The notes below the pieces were generated by a model that searched no databases, was not told the DNA's origin, and saw nothing but the letters and a program-made list of their open reading frames with translations. This document shows, piece after piece, positions 1 through 11,919 of a stretch of 64,000 nucleotides of DNA (within the stretch, counting starts at the first letter, position 1; every line of letters starts with the position of its first letter). The position numbers were made by a program, and so were the translations under genes. Source of the DNA: Silene latifolia (taxonomy: Eukaryota; Streptophyta; Magnoliopsida; Caryophyllales; Caryophyllaceae); NCBI RefSeq assembly GCF_048544455.1, contig NC_133526.1:12788001-12852000 (forward strand), in the 5' to 3' direction.

Positions 1-1854
1 TTTTTCACATTAATGTGATGTGGTATTTCAAAGCCTTTTAACATATTAGGATGAGTTGAACCTGTCTTATTCACTTGCCTCTTGTTGGTAAATAAATTGT
101 AATTAGAACTTTTAATATTATTTCCGTAATGATGTTACAGTAACATAGTCACTGTATCAAGAGTAATCGCACAAGTGTTACTACAACTAATAAACTGTAA
201 CAATGTTACAAAGATATCATTTATTTTGTCCATGTTTGTAATTATAAAGTGGATAAATATAACGAGAAATTGAGCCTTAGGTAGCCCACATATAATTGGA
301 ATAACCATTTACATTATTAATCAAAGTAACAAAAGAACATTCATTACCAACAAAATTTACAAAGAATCACAAACAAATATACTACTTTTTTAAACAACTA
401 AACAAATCAAACAAATTAACACCATTGTTAAACATCAAGACTCTTTTCCTTCAACTCGACATTTGTTTCAATGGCAGGATGCTTCTCCATAAATATGTAC
501 TCCCACTCCAGATTATCCTTATGACAAACATCTTTAGCTTACTACTCATTTTGATCTGCTCTCGCATCTCACATTTTCAGCAACATATTAATAATGTAAC
601 ATAGATATAGTAACTCTATCACAATAACAATATAGCGCTAAGAGTATTGTAAAAAAAAAAGTTCACTTTTAAAGGAAATTTCAGTAAAAAAAAAAGAATA
701 ATTTAAACAAGTTATAGTATTAGAGCATTGAAAGGGTGATATTACAACAATTTTGCAAGTTCGGTTCAATGACTAATCTACACCAAAAACTAACAAAGAT
801 AATATATACAAAAGAGAAAAAAAAGAATAAAGACAGAGTAATGATGTCACAAAGAATAGTTCCACAATAATATTGTCACAAGAATAATGTCACTTTATAG
901 CGATTCTGATTCAATACGAATCGAAAAAAAAAAACCATTAAAGTTCAATACGAATAAGAAAAAAAAGGCGAAAATCAATCTCTCGCTTTATTCATAATAC
1001 TAAGCATAATTTTGTGGCGAAAACTAAAAATGAAGAACACAGAAACAATACCGCCAAAAAAAAAATGAACATTAATTACTCGGTTTCTACAAATCATTAA
1101 CTATAATTTTTTGGCGAATAGTTGAACATAAATAAACACAAAATTCAACAAATGAGCAAAACAAAAATAAGCACTAATTTTTCAATTTCTACAAATCATT
1201 AACTCTAATTTTTAGGGGAAAACTAAAATATGAACAAACACGAAAATCAATAGCGAGCAAAACAAAATCGAATTTCAATTAATCAGTTTCCATAAATCAT
1301 TAACCCTAATTTTTTAAAAAACATTATAAACATGAGTATAATACGAAACAGTTTATGAATCGTGCATCATTAATCGCGATTTAACAAATCGCACATTATG
1401 AAACAGTTTATGAATCGTGCATCATTAATAATGTTATAATACGAAACAGTTTATGAATCGTGCATCATTAATCGCGATTTAACAAATCGCAAATTATGAA
1501 ACATTCAATTGATGCTAACAATATGAACAATCGAAAGGAACGATTTTTTACCTCTTCATTTTGTGTTCAAGAAATGAGATAGATGATAGGACGCTTCTTT
1601 GATTTTGACTTTTCGATCTATATGAGCACTTTTTTGTTGTATTTGAAGGATTTTTAGGTTTTTTTGGAATTTTGGTAGAGAGAGAAAGATTTTTCAAATT
1701 TGGGGAACGTAAATGAAAACAATCTTTGGTGCTTTGTTTTTGGGTTGATTTGAGGGGTTGACGTGGCTGCACAAGAGCTCTTGGATCTTGTTGATCCAAT
1801 GGTCCTAATTAATATGCTAGACTCATCTAAGATGCTAGACTCATGGGATGCTCA

Positions 1855-1857
<3 letters not shown>
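1..1857. other. AT-rich stretch without a recognisable gene
   Basis: The sequence is strongly AT-rich with many poly-A runs and short degenerate repeats. Between about 1020 and 1320 a unit of roughly 110 bp containing 'ctacaaatcattaac' recurs three or four times in diverged form. An 83-codon minus-strand reading frame at 1548-1799 has no family features that I recognise. I see no splice pattern, tRNA or rRNA here. Confidence 0.5.
1342..1500. repeat. Short direct repeats
   Basis: The phrase 'gaaacagtttatgaatcgtg' followed by 'catcattaat' occurs three times (near 1344, 1399 and 1443). The first and third copies are followed by 'cgcgatttaacaaatcgc', itself a short inverted repeat (gcgattt/aaatcgc). 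This is a local tandem duplication of about 100 bp. Confidence 0.85.

Positions 1858-1885
<28 letters not shown>
1858..1885. repeat. (TA)n microsatellite flanking foldback-like element
   Basis: A pure TA tract lies directly against the outer end of the left arm. The matching outer end at 44855 is also directly against a TA tract. Confidence 0.95.
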
Positions 1886-1892
<7 letters not shown>

Positions 1893-2419
1893 GAAGGATC
1901 AACTAAGGTCCATTATATATTTGAGTCCATAAGGTCTTTTGTGAGCCATTGGATGGAGGGAGATGGAGGGATGAGATGAACCCACCAAAAGTCATTATAC
2001 AAGCAAATTAACACACTTTACTAATCCACCCTAATTAACCACTAATTTACTATATATTTGTTTTCTAACCACCTATTTCTCTCTCATCTCACACATTTCA
2101 CTCTTCTCTTCTCTAAAAAAAAAACCCAAAAAATCCAAATAAATAAAAAACCCAAAAAATCCAAATAAATAAAAAAAAACCCAAAAAATCCAAATAAATA
2201 AAAAAACCCAAAAAATCCAAATAAATCAAAAAATCCAAATAAATCAAAAAACCAAATAAATCATTCATTTCTCTCTTCCTCATTCACCACCACCCACCAC
2301 TATCCCAACCGACACCACCCACCGCCCACATCCACCGCCACCTCCACCACCGCCGTAATTATATAAACTCGTTTTTTTTTTTTTTTTTTTCCAGATTTTG
2401 CGTCTCGGTTTATTTCGTC

Positions 2420-2450
<31 letters not shown>

Positions 2451-3750
2451 CGATTTCGTGTTACTTCTCCTTTTTTGTTCATTTTCTCAAATCTCTTCTT
2501 GTTATACTTTTTTTTAAGATTTCGGGTTTTAAATATTGTTATTTGGTTTATTTTAGATTTCGGGTTTGGTTGGGTTGTTGGTTTTTTGGTTTTATTATTG
2601 TTTTTTGGTTTTTTGTTTTTGTTATTATGAGTTTTTTTTGTTTTTGTTATTATTTATTTTTTTCATATTTTTCATATTTATTGTTTGATTTTTTTACTAT
2701 TTACGACTAAAGTTATACATTTTATGACCAAAGTTATACAAAAAAAGACTAAAGTTATACAAAAATTGGACTAAAGTTATACAAAAAATTGGACTAAAGT
2801 TATACAAAAATGAACAGAGTTATACAAAAATGAACCAAAGTTATACAAAAATGAACCAAAGTTATACAAGAATGGACCAAAGTTATACAAATATGGACTA
2901 AAGTTATACAAAAAAAGACTGAAGTTATACAAAAATAGACCAAAGTTATACAAAAAAAGACTAAAGTTATACAAAAATTGGACTAAAGTGATACAACAAT
3001 GAACTAAAGTTATACAAAAATGAACCAAAGTTATACAAAAATGAACCAAAGTTATACAAAAATGGACTAAAGTGATACAAAAAATTTGACTAAAGTTATA
3101 CAAGAATGAACCAAAGTTATACAAAAATGAACCAAAGTTATACAAAAATCGACCAGAGTTATACAAAAATGCACCAAAGTTATACAAAAAATGGACTAAA
3201 GTTATACAAAAATAAACCAAAGTTATACAAAAATGAACCAGAGTTATACAAAAATGAACCAAAGTTATACAAAAATGGACTAAAGTTATACAAAAATGGA
3301 CTAACTTTTGTATAACTCTGGTGCATTTTTGTATAACTCCAGTCATTTTTGTATAACTTTGGTTCATTTTTGTATAACTTTGGTTCATTTTTTGTATAAC
3401 TTTAGTCCAATTTTTGTATAACTGCGTGCATTTTTGTATAACTCTGGTCAATTTTTGTATAACTTTGGTTCATTTTTGTATAACTTTAGTCCATTTTTTG
3501 TATAACTTTGGTCCTTTTTTGTATAACTTTAGTCCATTTTTGTATAACTTTAGTCCTTATATGAATAACTTTTGTCCTTATTTGTATAACTTCAATCATT
3601 TTTTGTATAATTGTAGTCCAAAATGTATAACTTTAGTCATAAAATGTATAACTTTAGTCATAAAATGTATAACTTTAGTCGTAAATAGTAAAAAAAATCA
3701 AACAATAAAAAAAATAAAATCAAAACATAACACAAATCATAAAATCAAAC
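1886..3750 (+). mobile_element. Left arm of foldback-like DNA element, copy 1 (L1)
   Basis: The arm starts with 'gagagaggaaggatcaac' and a subterminal block containing 'ggatggagggagatggaggg'. It then has AAACCC/AAATAAAT-rich sequence, a CCACC-rich block, T-rich sequence and a long array of 21-bp repeats. The same order of blocks recurs in inverted orientation at 42999-44855, again at 40053-41850, and partly at 27306-28296 plus 39612-39828. Long arms built of short tandem repeats are the hallmark of foldback-type transposons, and flanking (TA)n suggests a microsatellite target. No transposase is visible, so the superfamily is inferred. The Tat-like LTR at 3751 interrupts the arm. Confidence 0.55.
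2703..3690. repeat. Inverted 21-bp tandem array
   Basis: About 45 units of a 21-bp repeat (consensus 'gttatacaaaaatgaaccaaa') run forward to about 3300. The array then switches to the reverse complement ('gtataactttagtccattttt') up to about 3680, so it is a large imperfect palindrome centred near 3303. Because 21 is a multiple of 3, long open frames appear on both strands. They encode only seven-residue periodic peptides and are not genes. Confidence 0.95.
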
Positions 3751-4360
3751 TGATGGGGCATATTCTGCACCGCTGACCAAGTCAACATATTGAACAAGGT
3801 CAAAGATATCCACAGCAAGTCAACGACTTAGACAGCCTAGCCGATGCAGCCCATCGGCCTGTTAGCCTGGGTCTCGGCGTGACAACCTTCCAGCCGGGAC
3901 ACATACCCGCGTACTCATATCCAAGACCCCTCGGCGGTGAGTCAACATGGCCCACCGGCCTGCCATAGGTCCCTCGGCCGAGGGGTAGATCAGTCTTTCC
4001 ACCTGCTAGCCACTTGGCCACTTGGCCACTACGTGACAAAAGGTGAAAGCCTATAAATACTCCTCAACCTTCATTGAGGAAAGGATCCCACAACTTAACC
4101 TAAATACACTATTCATCTGGTAATATCTTCCTTATCTCTCTACAATACATACCTAGCCAAGTAACACAACTTAATCCTTTAAGTTTACTGACTTGAGCGT
4201 CGGAGTGAGTACGCTTGGCACAAAGCCAAGCCCTCGCCTTCGTTCATTGTTGCGGAGAGAGGCCGAGAGGAACGATAAAGGCAAGAAGGGTTCAACTCAA
4301 GACATTATTCTACAAGCCACGGGTGGTAACGATACTTGCTCTGGAATTACACCCGGAACA
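3751..4360 (+). repeat. 5' LTR of Tat-like element
   Basis: 610 bp with TG...CA ends. A TATA-type box 'cctataaatactcc' lies at about 4050 and a pyrimidine-rich leader follows. It is near-identical to 26701-27305 and to the inverted copy 42402-42998. A duplicated 'cttggccac' unit at about 4012-4029 is shared with 26701-27305 but single in the inverted copy. Confidence 0.95.
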
Positions 4361-4361
4361 A

Positions 4362-4380
4362 TTGGCGCCGTCTGTGGGGA
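4362..4380 (+). other. Primer-binding site of Tat-like element
   Basis: 'TTGGCGCCGTCTGTGGGGA' directly follows the LTR, as typical for plant Ty3/gypsy elements. Its first eight paired bases match the tRNA-Asp 3' end, but the rest differs from the Athila site. I leave the primer tRNA open. Confidence 0.75.
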
Positions 4381-4458
4381 AAGACACTAGAAGCTAGTCA
4401 CATTCATTCCCAAAAAAAAAAAAAAAAAAAAAAAAACCCACCCAAAAAGCTAAAGAAG

Positions 4459-5625
4459 ATGTCGAAACAACAAGACGCAGTCGTGACCGACGAAACCGCA
4501 TTCTACCAAGATGATACTTTCAACAATTCTGGAGTCGTGCAGCCCTCCACCGGCGGAGTAATCCAACCAGAGTTCGGGATGCCAACAATACCCGACACGC
4601 CGCTGCCAGCCAACCAGGTCACCATCATGGGACATGTGGTTGACGTAGCAAAACTGAAAATGCTCCTGGACCTAATCAGTAATACGCCTGCTCACACTGT
4701 CACGCCGACAAGAGCGGCGGAAACCGTCCAGAAGACCAGGGCCCAAAACGTGACTCCGAGAAATTTGAACGGAGCAATAGGAGAAGCTGACGCAGTCAAG
4801 TCGCCGGGGGAGCCCAAAGTGGGCGCGGTAGACTTAAGTCCTTCCCGCACTCATGGGAGGACAGCGTCCCCGCAGCACGAACGAGGCTTACCCCAAAGGA
4901 GCCAGAGGAGTCCGACTCAACAGAGTTGGAGGAGAAGTCCAAGTCGAAGAAGGAGTCCTTCCCGCTACGAGGAGAGGAGCCGGATTAGGAATGCGAGGAG
5001 CCGATCGCCGCGTGTCGTTCGGCACGTGGTCAGACAGCCCCTCAGCGCCTACGTCCTAGAAGTCCAGGTGCCAACCAAGCTCAAGTTGCCACCTCTATCA
5101 TACAAAGGAGATAGTGATCCAGCCGACCACGCTGAAGCTTTCGAGTCTTACATGTCGGTATGGGAGCAGCCCGATGAGGTCTGGTGCCGAGTTTTCCCAA
5201 CAACTCTGCATGGGATGGCTCAAGGTTGGTACAAAGGGCTTCCCGACGGCTCGGTATACTATTACGCCGACCTAAGGGACGCCTTTCTAGCCCAGTACTC
5301 TTGCAACAAGAGAAGGGCCGTGGAGACATCGGACCTCCTAACTATCAAACAGGAGGGAGGCGAGTCTCTACGAAGCTATGTGAAGAGGTTCGACGGAAAG
5401 GTCCAGCAGATTCGAGAAATCAATCCCGAACTGGCGGCCTTCGCGCTGATGAAGGGCCTCCCAAGGGGAGATTTAAAAAATGAGCTCATCAAGTGCGGAG
5501 GCCTGGGCTTGGACGCCGCCAGGAAGTTGGCCGACCAAGCCATCAATGTAGAGGACTATCACAAGACCTGGGTAGGCCCCAGCGAGGCCGAGCACTCAGA
5601 AAAGAAGAGCCGCCGGGAGGACAAC
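4459..5625 (+). pseudogene. gag: gag of Tat-like element, 5' part, cut by Athila insertion
   Basis: The frame opens upstream, but the first ATG after the poly-A leader is at 4459 (MSKQQDAVVTDE...). The first ~200 residues are low-complexity and become Ser/Arg/Pro-rich with repeated RRSPSRRRSPSR-type runs, suggesting RNA binding. Residues ~215-375 match the Retrotrans_gag capsid fold, with a W-Y-K-G-L-P motif, LRDAFLAQY, then ESLRSYVKRF and FALMKGLP. The reading frame runs into the Athila LTR at 5626 and resumes in register at 24007 after the ACAAC duplication. This proves that Athila landed in this coding sequence. It would form the capsid of virus-like particles. Confidence 0.9.
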
Positions 5626-7259
5626 TGATATAGGACCATTTTGCACTCTTTTTCCCTCTATTTTCATGCATATTCGACCCCATTTAAGGCGGTTTTGTAC
5701 CCCCTTTACTCTCGTTTCTAGTCCCGATTCCCTTTACTATGACACTTTGGCCCCCTTGCAGAAATTGAGGCGGGAACGGGCGAAACGAAGCTAGAAAGAC
5801 GGGATTTCTAAGCTTTGCATGAAAGATGAAGGGAATTATCTTTGAGGAGTACCCTCACCGGTAGGTAATGAAAGCCAGCTAGCCTACCGGGAGTACATCT
5901 ACAAGGAAATGAAGGAAGAATTGTGAAGAAGCATCCCCAGTAGGTGGCCGGCGGCCGGTCTGCCTACTGGGAGGACATATGAGCTTAGGAAATGCAAAGA
6001 AGTGAAGAAGGTTACAGGAATCTCCCACCGGTCAAACGACCGTGGCGGCTAGCCGGTTGGGAGTTCCTCCAAATGCCAAAAGCCAAGATTGAAGTCAAGG
6101 TGCCCCACCGTGTCGGTGGACCGGCGGGCCGATTGACCGGCCGTGCACACCGATGACTCCAAAACTCGTTCAAAATTCCAGATCTCCCAAATGGCCCGGC
6201 CAAAGCACCGGCGGCCGGTTGACCGGCCGGGAGTACGTATACGTGTTTCAAAGCCCATTTCCAATTTCTGTCCTAATCCGGGTGGAACCTATAAATACCC
6301 TCTCTTAAACCCTTTTGTACACATAACCCTAGATCTGAAAAACATTCCATATTATTGTAATACCTTCTTAATCAAGCACTAATCTTTCAATAATTATTAT
6401 TAATATTTAGCAAGAATTAGTTAGTTCTAGTAATAGTCAATTGTTTACACTTGTTTGTTGAAGTTTGTATTGGGGATTTTGAAGGGTTTTCCTTCTTATT
6501 AATCAATCAAGCCTTCATCTTTCCTTTTGTTGGTATAATTTATTTCCTTTCTTTTACTTGTTTATCATTTGTTTACATTTTCCTTGTCCTTTGATATTGC
6601 TATAACATTCATCATGTCTCCTCCTTGTGTTGTTTGCTTTTCTTCTCTATTTAGCATAATTTCCCTTAACATGAGTGAGTAGATTCCCTCTAGGGTTTAG
6701 GGTGATTCTTTATGGAATTTAGGGGCATGATTCTTTGAATATTTTGGTCTTTGGTGAAATTGTTTAACTTTCCTATTCATTGCACTCAAGGTGTTTGTTG
6801 ATTTGCTCAAGTGAAAGCTTTTGCCTTTCTTCCTTTATTGCTTAATTCTCCCTTGGAATGAAAGTTTTTTGGGGGTCTTGATGTGTGTCTAGGAGGGGTG
6901 TGAGACTTAATGAAAATTAGTAGCCACCTTTAAGATAGCCAAGACATTGGTCCTTCATCTTAGGTTAATCTCTCACCATTGACCCTTTTTGATCTTCATG
7001 TTTGCCCCTAAACCATATTGATGACCCCGAAGGCCCTAGCTTTTAATTAACCGTATTCATTATCATCAACTTGTTTGTCTTTTGCTCTAGTGATTATAAC
7101 CAAAACCCTTTCTTTTAAATTTTGATTAAACTTGACTCCTAATTGAACTTCGTAGCAACCCCCACCATCCTTGAGTTCGACCCCGACTAAATACTACGCT
7201 TTTTCGGGTTTTATAAATAGTTTTGGTATAGGAAGTAGACGACAAATTTCCTACTATCA
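5626..7259 (+). repeat. 5' LTR of Athila element
   Basis: Starts TGATATAGGACC and ends CTATCA. A TATA-type box 'acctataaataccc' lies at about 6288. Between about 5850 and 6235 it has five GC-rich inverted repeats that are partly degraded compared with the 3' LTR copies. Confidence 0.97.
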
Positions 7260-7261
7260 AA

Positions 7262-7279
7262 TGGCGCCGTTGCCGGGGA
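7262..7279 (+). other. Athila primer-binding site (tRNA-Asp)
   Basis: 'TGGCGCCGTTGCCGGGGA' is complementary to the 3' end of plant tRNA-Asp(GTC) plus CCA. This primer is characteristic of the Athila lineage. Confidence 0.93.
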
Positions 7280-7439
7280 TGGCGTTAGGTTATGCTTAGT
7301 TTTATTTAGAGTCTTTGCTTTAATCTTGTCTCAATTGTCATTTTTGCTTTAGTAGTTGATTGTTGTTTGTAGAGTGTGTGTGATTTTTGCCTTTCCCTAG
7401 TGTGTAAAAACACTAGGAGACTTACGATTTGTCAAGTGT

Positions 7440-9698
7440 ATGCCTAGAAGGAATCACCAAGCTCTCCTATTCAACTCCGACCCCGAAAGGCTTTTTAGAA
7501 CCTTGAGGACTAGGACTCTTGAAAGAGTGAGGAACAATTCCACCCAAGCAAACATTGATCAACCAAACTCACACATCCCACAAAATTTTGATACAACAAC
7601 TACGATTCAACCAAATACCACAATTGAGACTTTAGTAGAGAACCCCTTTCATAACTTCCTTAATTACAATAGTCCACCTCAAACACCACCACATCAAGAA
7701 CCGAACCACCCACCACAAATGGCTCTTAGAGATCACAACCGGCCTAACCATAATGATTCATGTAGTCCCATCAACTTTGGCACTTTGGCCCCAAACAATT
7801 TTGAAATGCACCCCGCCCAAGTCGGGTTAGTTGAGAAGGACTTGTTTGGAGGTCATCTTGAGGAGGATGCCCATGCTCATCTCCGGAAGTTTAAGAGGAA
7901 AGTATCAATGATGAAGAAGAATGGGGTGTCCGAAGACACCTTGAGAATGATGTTGTTTCCGTTTTCATTGACGGGCAAGGCGGACCGGTGGTTGAACATT
8001 CACCCACCGGATACTTTCACTACTTGGGATGACTTAGCCCAAGCATTTATGGCCAAGTACTACCCTTCCTCAAAGACCGCGATGCTCCGCAACGAGATCC
8101 ATACGTTCCAACAAGAGGATGGGGAGTCCTTAGGTGAGGCTTGGGACCGTTATCAAGATTTGATAGCAAGTTGCCCCCACCATGGAATACCGGAATGGTA
8201 CATTACTCAAACATTCTTCCAAACTCTACTACCAAGAACTAAGGAGATGGTAAATGCCTCCGCGGGGGGAGGTTTTGACCACTTGAATGATGAAGAGGGC
8301 ACGGCATTGATCAAAAAAATGGTAGACTCGGAGGCAAACTATGGTTCTAGAGGGAACATGCTACGAAGGAACGGGAAATATCCTAAGGAAAATGCCTCTA
8401 ACTCCGAGACAAATGCCAAGCTCGACTTGCTCACAAAGCAATTTGAGAAGTTTTCAAAGAATCAAGTGAACCAAGCCGCGACCTCATATGGGCCGCCCAT
8501 GGAAGAAGTTGCTCAAGTCGCGAGTTGTGAACTTTGTGGAGGAAGTGGTCATACATATGACTTGTGTGGCAACAATTACAATGGTGCCTATGAAGAGAAT
8601 GCCCAAGAGGTGAACGCTTTTCAAAGTTACAACAACAATCCTAGACCACCAAGGCCTCCTTACAACAACCCAAACACCTACAATCCAAATACCAATTTCT
8701 ACCACCCCGGGTTAAGAAACCACCCCAACTTTAGTTACAAAAGCACCAATGTTCAAAACCCCCAACATCTCCAACCACAAACCCAAACCAATCCACCCGG
8801 TTTTGCTCAACCAAGGGGAATTCTCCCAAACCCAAGAAATAATTTTGGAAATCAAAACCAATGGTCAAGCAACAATCCACCCCAAAACTATGGCAACCCA
8901 CAACAAGGGCACCAAGAGTTTGGAGGAAACCAAAGCAACCAAGGGTTTTACCAAGGGAATCAAGTAAATCAAGCAAATCAAGGATTTGGGCAAGGGTATG
9001 TTCAAGGGTCTCAAGAACAAGGTCAAGGATCAAATTTCAACAACTATGGTCCGAGAGGTAACCTACAAGTGGGGCAAAACAACAACCAAGGTCCCAATGC
9101 TAGATATGACTATGGGTTCCCTTTACCCATAGCCAACCAACCTCATCAAGAACCCCAAGGTGAGCTCTCTCAAGTGGAGCTTTTGAAGATGATTAAGAAC
9201 ATGCAACTTCAACATAGCCAAGAGATAGCTAACTTTGCAAAAGCTACTCAACAAGAACAAGCAAACTTGAGAGCTACATTTCTTAAGGACATGAGGGAAA
9301 TGGAATCTAGGATGGCTTCTCATGCTATGGCTAACCCTCAAAGGCCACCCGGTGGTTTGTTGGCTCAAGGACAAAGCTCCAAAGATGCCTCAAATAGCCA
9401 CCATGCTCATGCGGTAGTGCTAAGGAGTGGTTTAGAGCTTGAGGACCCTTACAAAGACCTTGAGTTGGAAGTTGATGAAGATCCCAAGGGGAATGAGGTA
9501 GGAATGGATGATGAAGAAGAAAGCTCACCCATTGAGGCTTCGGGTAAAGCTAATGAAGACACCAAAGGAAAGAAAGCTTGTGAAGATTTGACTAGAAAAG
9601 GAATTCAAGTGGACAAGGATGTTGATGGATATGTGGAAGACCTCCCTTATGAGGAGGAAGATATTGAAGAAATACCTTTGCAACATTCTAAAAGGTAA
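7440..9698 (+). CDS. gag: Athila gag
   Basis: 752 codons from the first ATG after the leader. Residues ~180-285 are the Retrotrans_gag capsid domain (RWLNIHPPDTFTTWDDL, then AFMAKYYP and GESLGEAWDRYQDLI). A CCHC zinc knuckle C-x2-C-x4-H-x4-C (CELCGGSGHTYDLC) begins at about residue 363. It is followed by a long Asn/Gln/Pro/Gly-rich region (~390-570), a short helical segment (~580-630) and an acidic tail. It would assemble the particle and bind genomic RNA. The frame ends at a TAA at 9696-9698. Pol is open in the +1 frame from 9619, giving an 80-bp overlap. Athila gag and pol are usually one frame, so this may be a frameshift mutation, a programmed shift or a consensus error. Confidence 0.93.
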   Translation: MPRRNHQALLFNSDPERLFRTLRTRTLERVRNNSTQANIDQPNSHIPQNFDTTTTIQPNTTIETLVENPFHNFLNYNSPPQTPPHQEPNHPPQMALRDHNRPNHNDSCSPINFGTLAPNNFEMHPAQVGLVEKDLFGGHLEEDAHAHLRKFKRKVSMMKKNGVSEDTLRMMLFPFSLTGKADRWLNIHPPDTFTTWDDLAQAFMAKYYPSSKTAMLRNEIHTFQQEDGESLGEAWDRYQDLIASCPHHGIPEWYITQTFFQTLLPRTKEMVNASAGGGFDHLNDEEGTALIKKMVDSEANYGSRGNMLRRNGKYPKENASNSETNAKLDLLTKQFEKFSKNQVNQAATSYGPPMEEVAQVASCELCGGSGHTYDLCGNNYNGAYEENAQEVNAFQSYNNNPRPPRPPYNNPNTYNPNTNFYHPGLRNHPNFSYKSTNVQNPQHLQPQTQTNPPGFAQPRGILPNPRNNFGNQNQWSSNNPPQNYGNPQQGHQEFGGNQSNQGFYQGNQVNQANQGFGQGYVQGSQEQGQGSNFNNYGPRGNLQVGQNNNQGPNARYDYGFPLPIANQPHQEPQGELSQVELLKMIKNMQLQHSQEIANFAKATQQEQANLRATFLKDMREMESRMASHAMANPQRPPGGLLAQGQSSKDASNSHHAHAVVLRSGLELEDPYKDLELEVDEDPKGNEVGMDDEEESSPIEASGKANEDTKGKKACEDLTRKGIQVDKDVDGYVEDLPYEEEDIEEIPLQHSKR

Positions 9699-11919
9699 CA
9701 AAAGTTCGGCTCCTCCAAAGGTATCTTCCAATTCCCAACTTGTTTCTAAAATTCCTTACCCTTCAAGAGCCATAAAGAGTAGGGAAAACCTCAAGTATGC
9801 CAAATTTTGTGATATGCTTGAGAAACTTGAGGTTACCCTACCCTTTACGGAGGTGATAATGAACATGCCAACCTACTCAAAATTTTTAAAAGACATTTTG
9901 ACAAAGAAAAGAGTCTTGGGTGACCAAGAAATAGTGGCTATGGAAGAAGCATGTAGTGCTCATATCCTTAACAAATTGCCCACTAAACTTGGTGACCCGG
10001 GAAGTTTTTCCATTCCTTGTGTAGTTGGCGGTGTTCCTATCTCTAGAGCTCTTTGTGATTTGGGAGCAAGTGTTAGTGTTATTCCTTTGAAAGTTGCAAA
10101 AAGGATTGGCATTCAAAACTTGGCTCCCACTACCATGACTCTCCAATTGGCGGATAGGTCCGTCAAGCGCCCTATGGGGGTGCTTGAGGACGTGCCCGTC
10201 AAGGTTGGAAAGTTTTTGATTCCCACCGATTTTGTTGTCCTCGATATTCCGGAGGATAGCCACACTCCCATCATCCTAGGTAGGCCATTTTTGGCTACCG
10301 GAGGAGTACTCATTGATGTGAAGAATGGGCGGCTAACCTTCCAAATTGAGGGCAACAAAACCGAATTTAACTTGCCAAATTTGATGAAAGGTCCAAGTAT
10401 AGAAAGATTGAGCACAATCGAGGTAAATGATGAAGTAGTGCACGAAGTAGCCCGTGAAGAGGCGGAGATGGAAGAGGTTTTTCAAATCTCTTTGCATGAT
10501 GAGGAAATGAAAGAGGATCACGAAGTTGATGAGGAACTATTAAAGAAAGTGGAGGGCTTTCTCCCTCCAAAGGTACAACTCAAACCCTTGCCTCCCTCAC
10601 TCAAATATGCTTTTCTTGATGAGGGAGAGACCTATCCGGTGATCGTTAATGCTAACTTAAGTGAGTCCCAAGAAAAGAAGCTTTTGGAAATCTTGAAAAC
10701 TCATAGAGGAGCACTTGGGTATAGCATTGATGACATCAAAGGTTTAAGTTCGAGTTTGTGCATGCATAGAATAGTTTTGGAAGAGGGGAGTCAACCCAAA
10801 GTTGATGGTCTTAGGAGGATTAACCCAAAGATGGCCGAGGTGGTGAAAAATGAAGTGTTGAAACTCCTAGAGGCCGGTATTATATACCAAATTACCGATA
10901 GCAAATGGGTTAGTCCGGTCCACGTGGTACCCAAAAAGGGGGGGATACAAATGGTTGAACAAGAGGATGGCACCACCCTACCCACTAGACCCGTGACCGG
11001 GTGGCGTATGTGTATTGACTACCGCAAGCTCAATGCCGCCACCCTTAAAGACCACTTCCCAATTCCCTTCATTGACCAAATGCTAGAGAGACTCGCGGGC
11101 CATGCTTACTATTGCTTCTTAGACGATTATTCCGGGTTTTTCCAAATTCCCATCCACCCGGATGACCAAGAGAAGACGACCTTCACTTGTCCAATAGGAG
11201 TTTATGCCTACCGTAGGATGCCATTCGGGCTTTGTAATGCGCCCGGTACCTTTCAAAGGTGCATGATGGCAATCTTTTCGGACTTTCTAGAGAAAAGCAT
11301 GGAAGTCTTCATGGACGACTTTAGTGTCCATGGAGACTCATTTGATCATGGTCTAGAGAACTTGACTAGTGTGTTGAAGAGATGTGAGGAGCACAACCTC
11401 GTCCTCAATTGGGAAAAATGCCATTTTATGGTAGAGGAAGGGGTTGTACTCGGTCACATTGTCTCTAGTAGGGGTATTGAGGTTGATGGTGCCAAAGTTG
11501 CGGTCATAGAGAACTTGTCACCCCCTTCCAATGTCAAGGGAGTGAGAAGTTTTCTAGGCCATGCCGGGTTTTATCGGCGTTTTATCAAGGATTTTTCAAA
11601 AATAGCAAAGCCCCTAACCTCATTACTCCTCAAGGATTCCCCCTTTGTGTTTGATGATTCTTGTCTTGAAGCTTTCAATAGGTTGAAGAGAGCATTGGTC
11701 ACGGCACCGATAATCCGGTCTCCGGATTGGAATCTTCCCTTTGAGATAATGTGTGATGCTTCGGACTTCGCGGTTGGTGCGGTACTTGGGCAAGTTGTGG
11801 ATAAGAAGCATCATGTGATATATTACACAAGCAAGACTCTTGATCAAACTCAATGTGGATATGCTACTACCGAAAAAGAAATGTTGGCAATTGTTCATGC
11901 CGTGGAGAAATTTCGGTAA
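9619..11919 (+). pseudogene. pol: Athila pol, part 1: protease, reverse transcriptase, RNase H start
   Basis: Residue numbers count from 9619. Aspartic protease: catalytic motif D-L-G-A-S at about residue 147 (LCDLGASVSVIP) and an IILGRPFL flap-type motif further on. Reverse transcriptase: YRKLNAATLKDHFPIP near 467, and the catalytic F-M-D-D box with the Asp pair at about 566-567 (EVFMDDFSVHG). RNase H begins near 710 (CDASDFAVGAVLGQ). A TAA at 11917-11919 then stops the frame in the middle of RNase H. The same frame continues open afterwards, so this is a nonsense change in an otherwise intact polyprotein. Either gag-pol fusion or a shift in the 9619-9698 overlap is needed for expression. 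Confidence 0.95.

Noticed and set aside
2703-3690. CRISPR-like regular array
   Set aside because: The units are contiguous with no unique spacers, the genome is plant, and the array is part of a transposon arm.
2777-3776. Long reading frames on both strands made of seven-residue repeats (also 41059-41857 and 43276-44077)
   Set aside because: They follow from a 21-bp tandem repeat whose length is a multiple of three. All phases stay open and no real protein signature exists.
7262-7279. tRNA gene fragment
   Set aside because: The match to the tRNA 3' end is short and sits directly after an LTR, so it is a primer-binding site. No cloverleaf is present.
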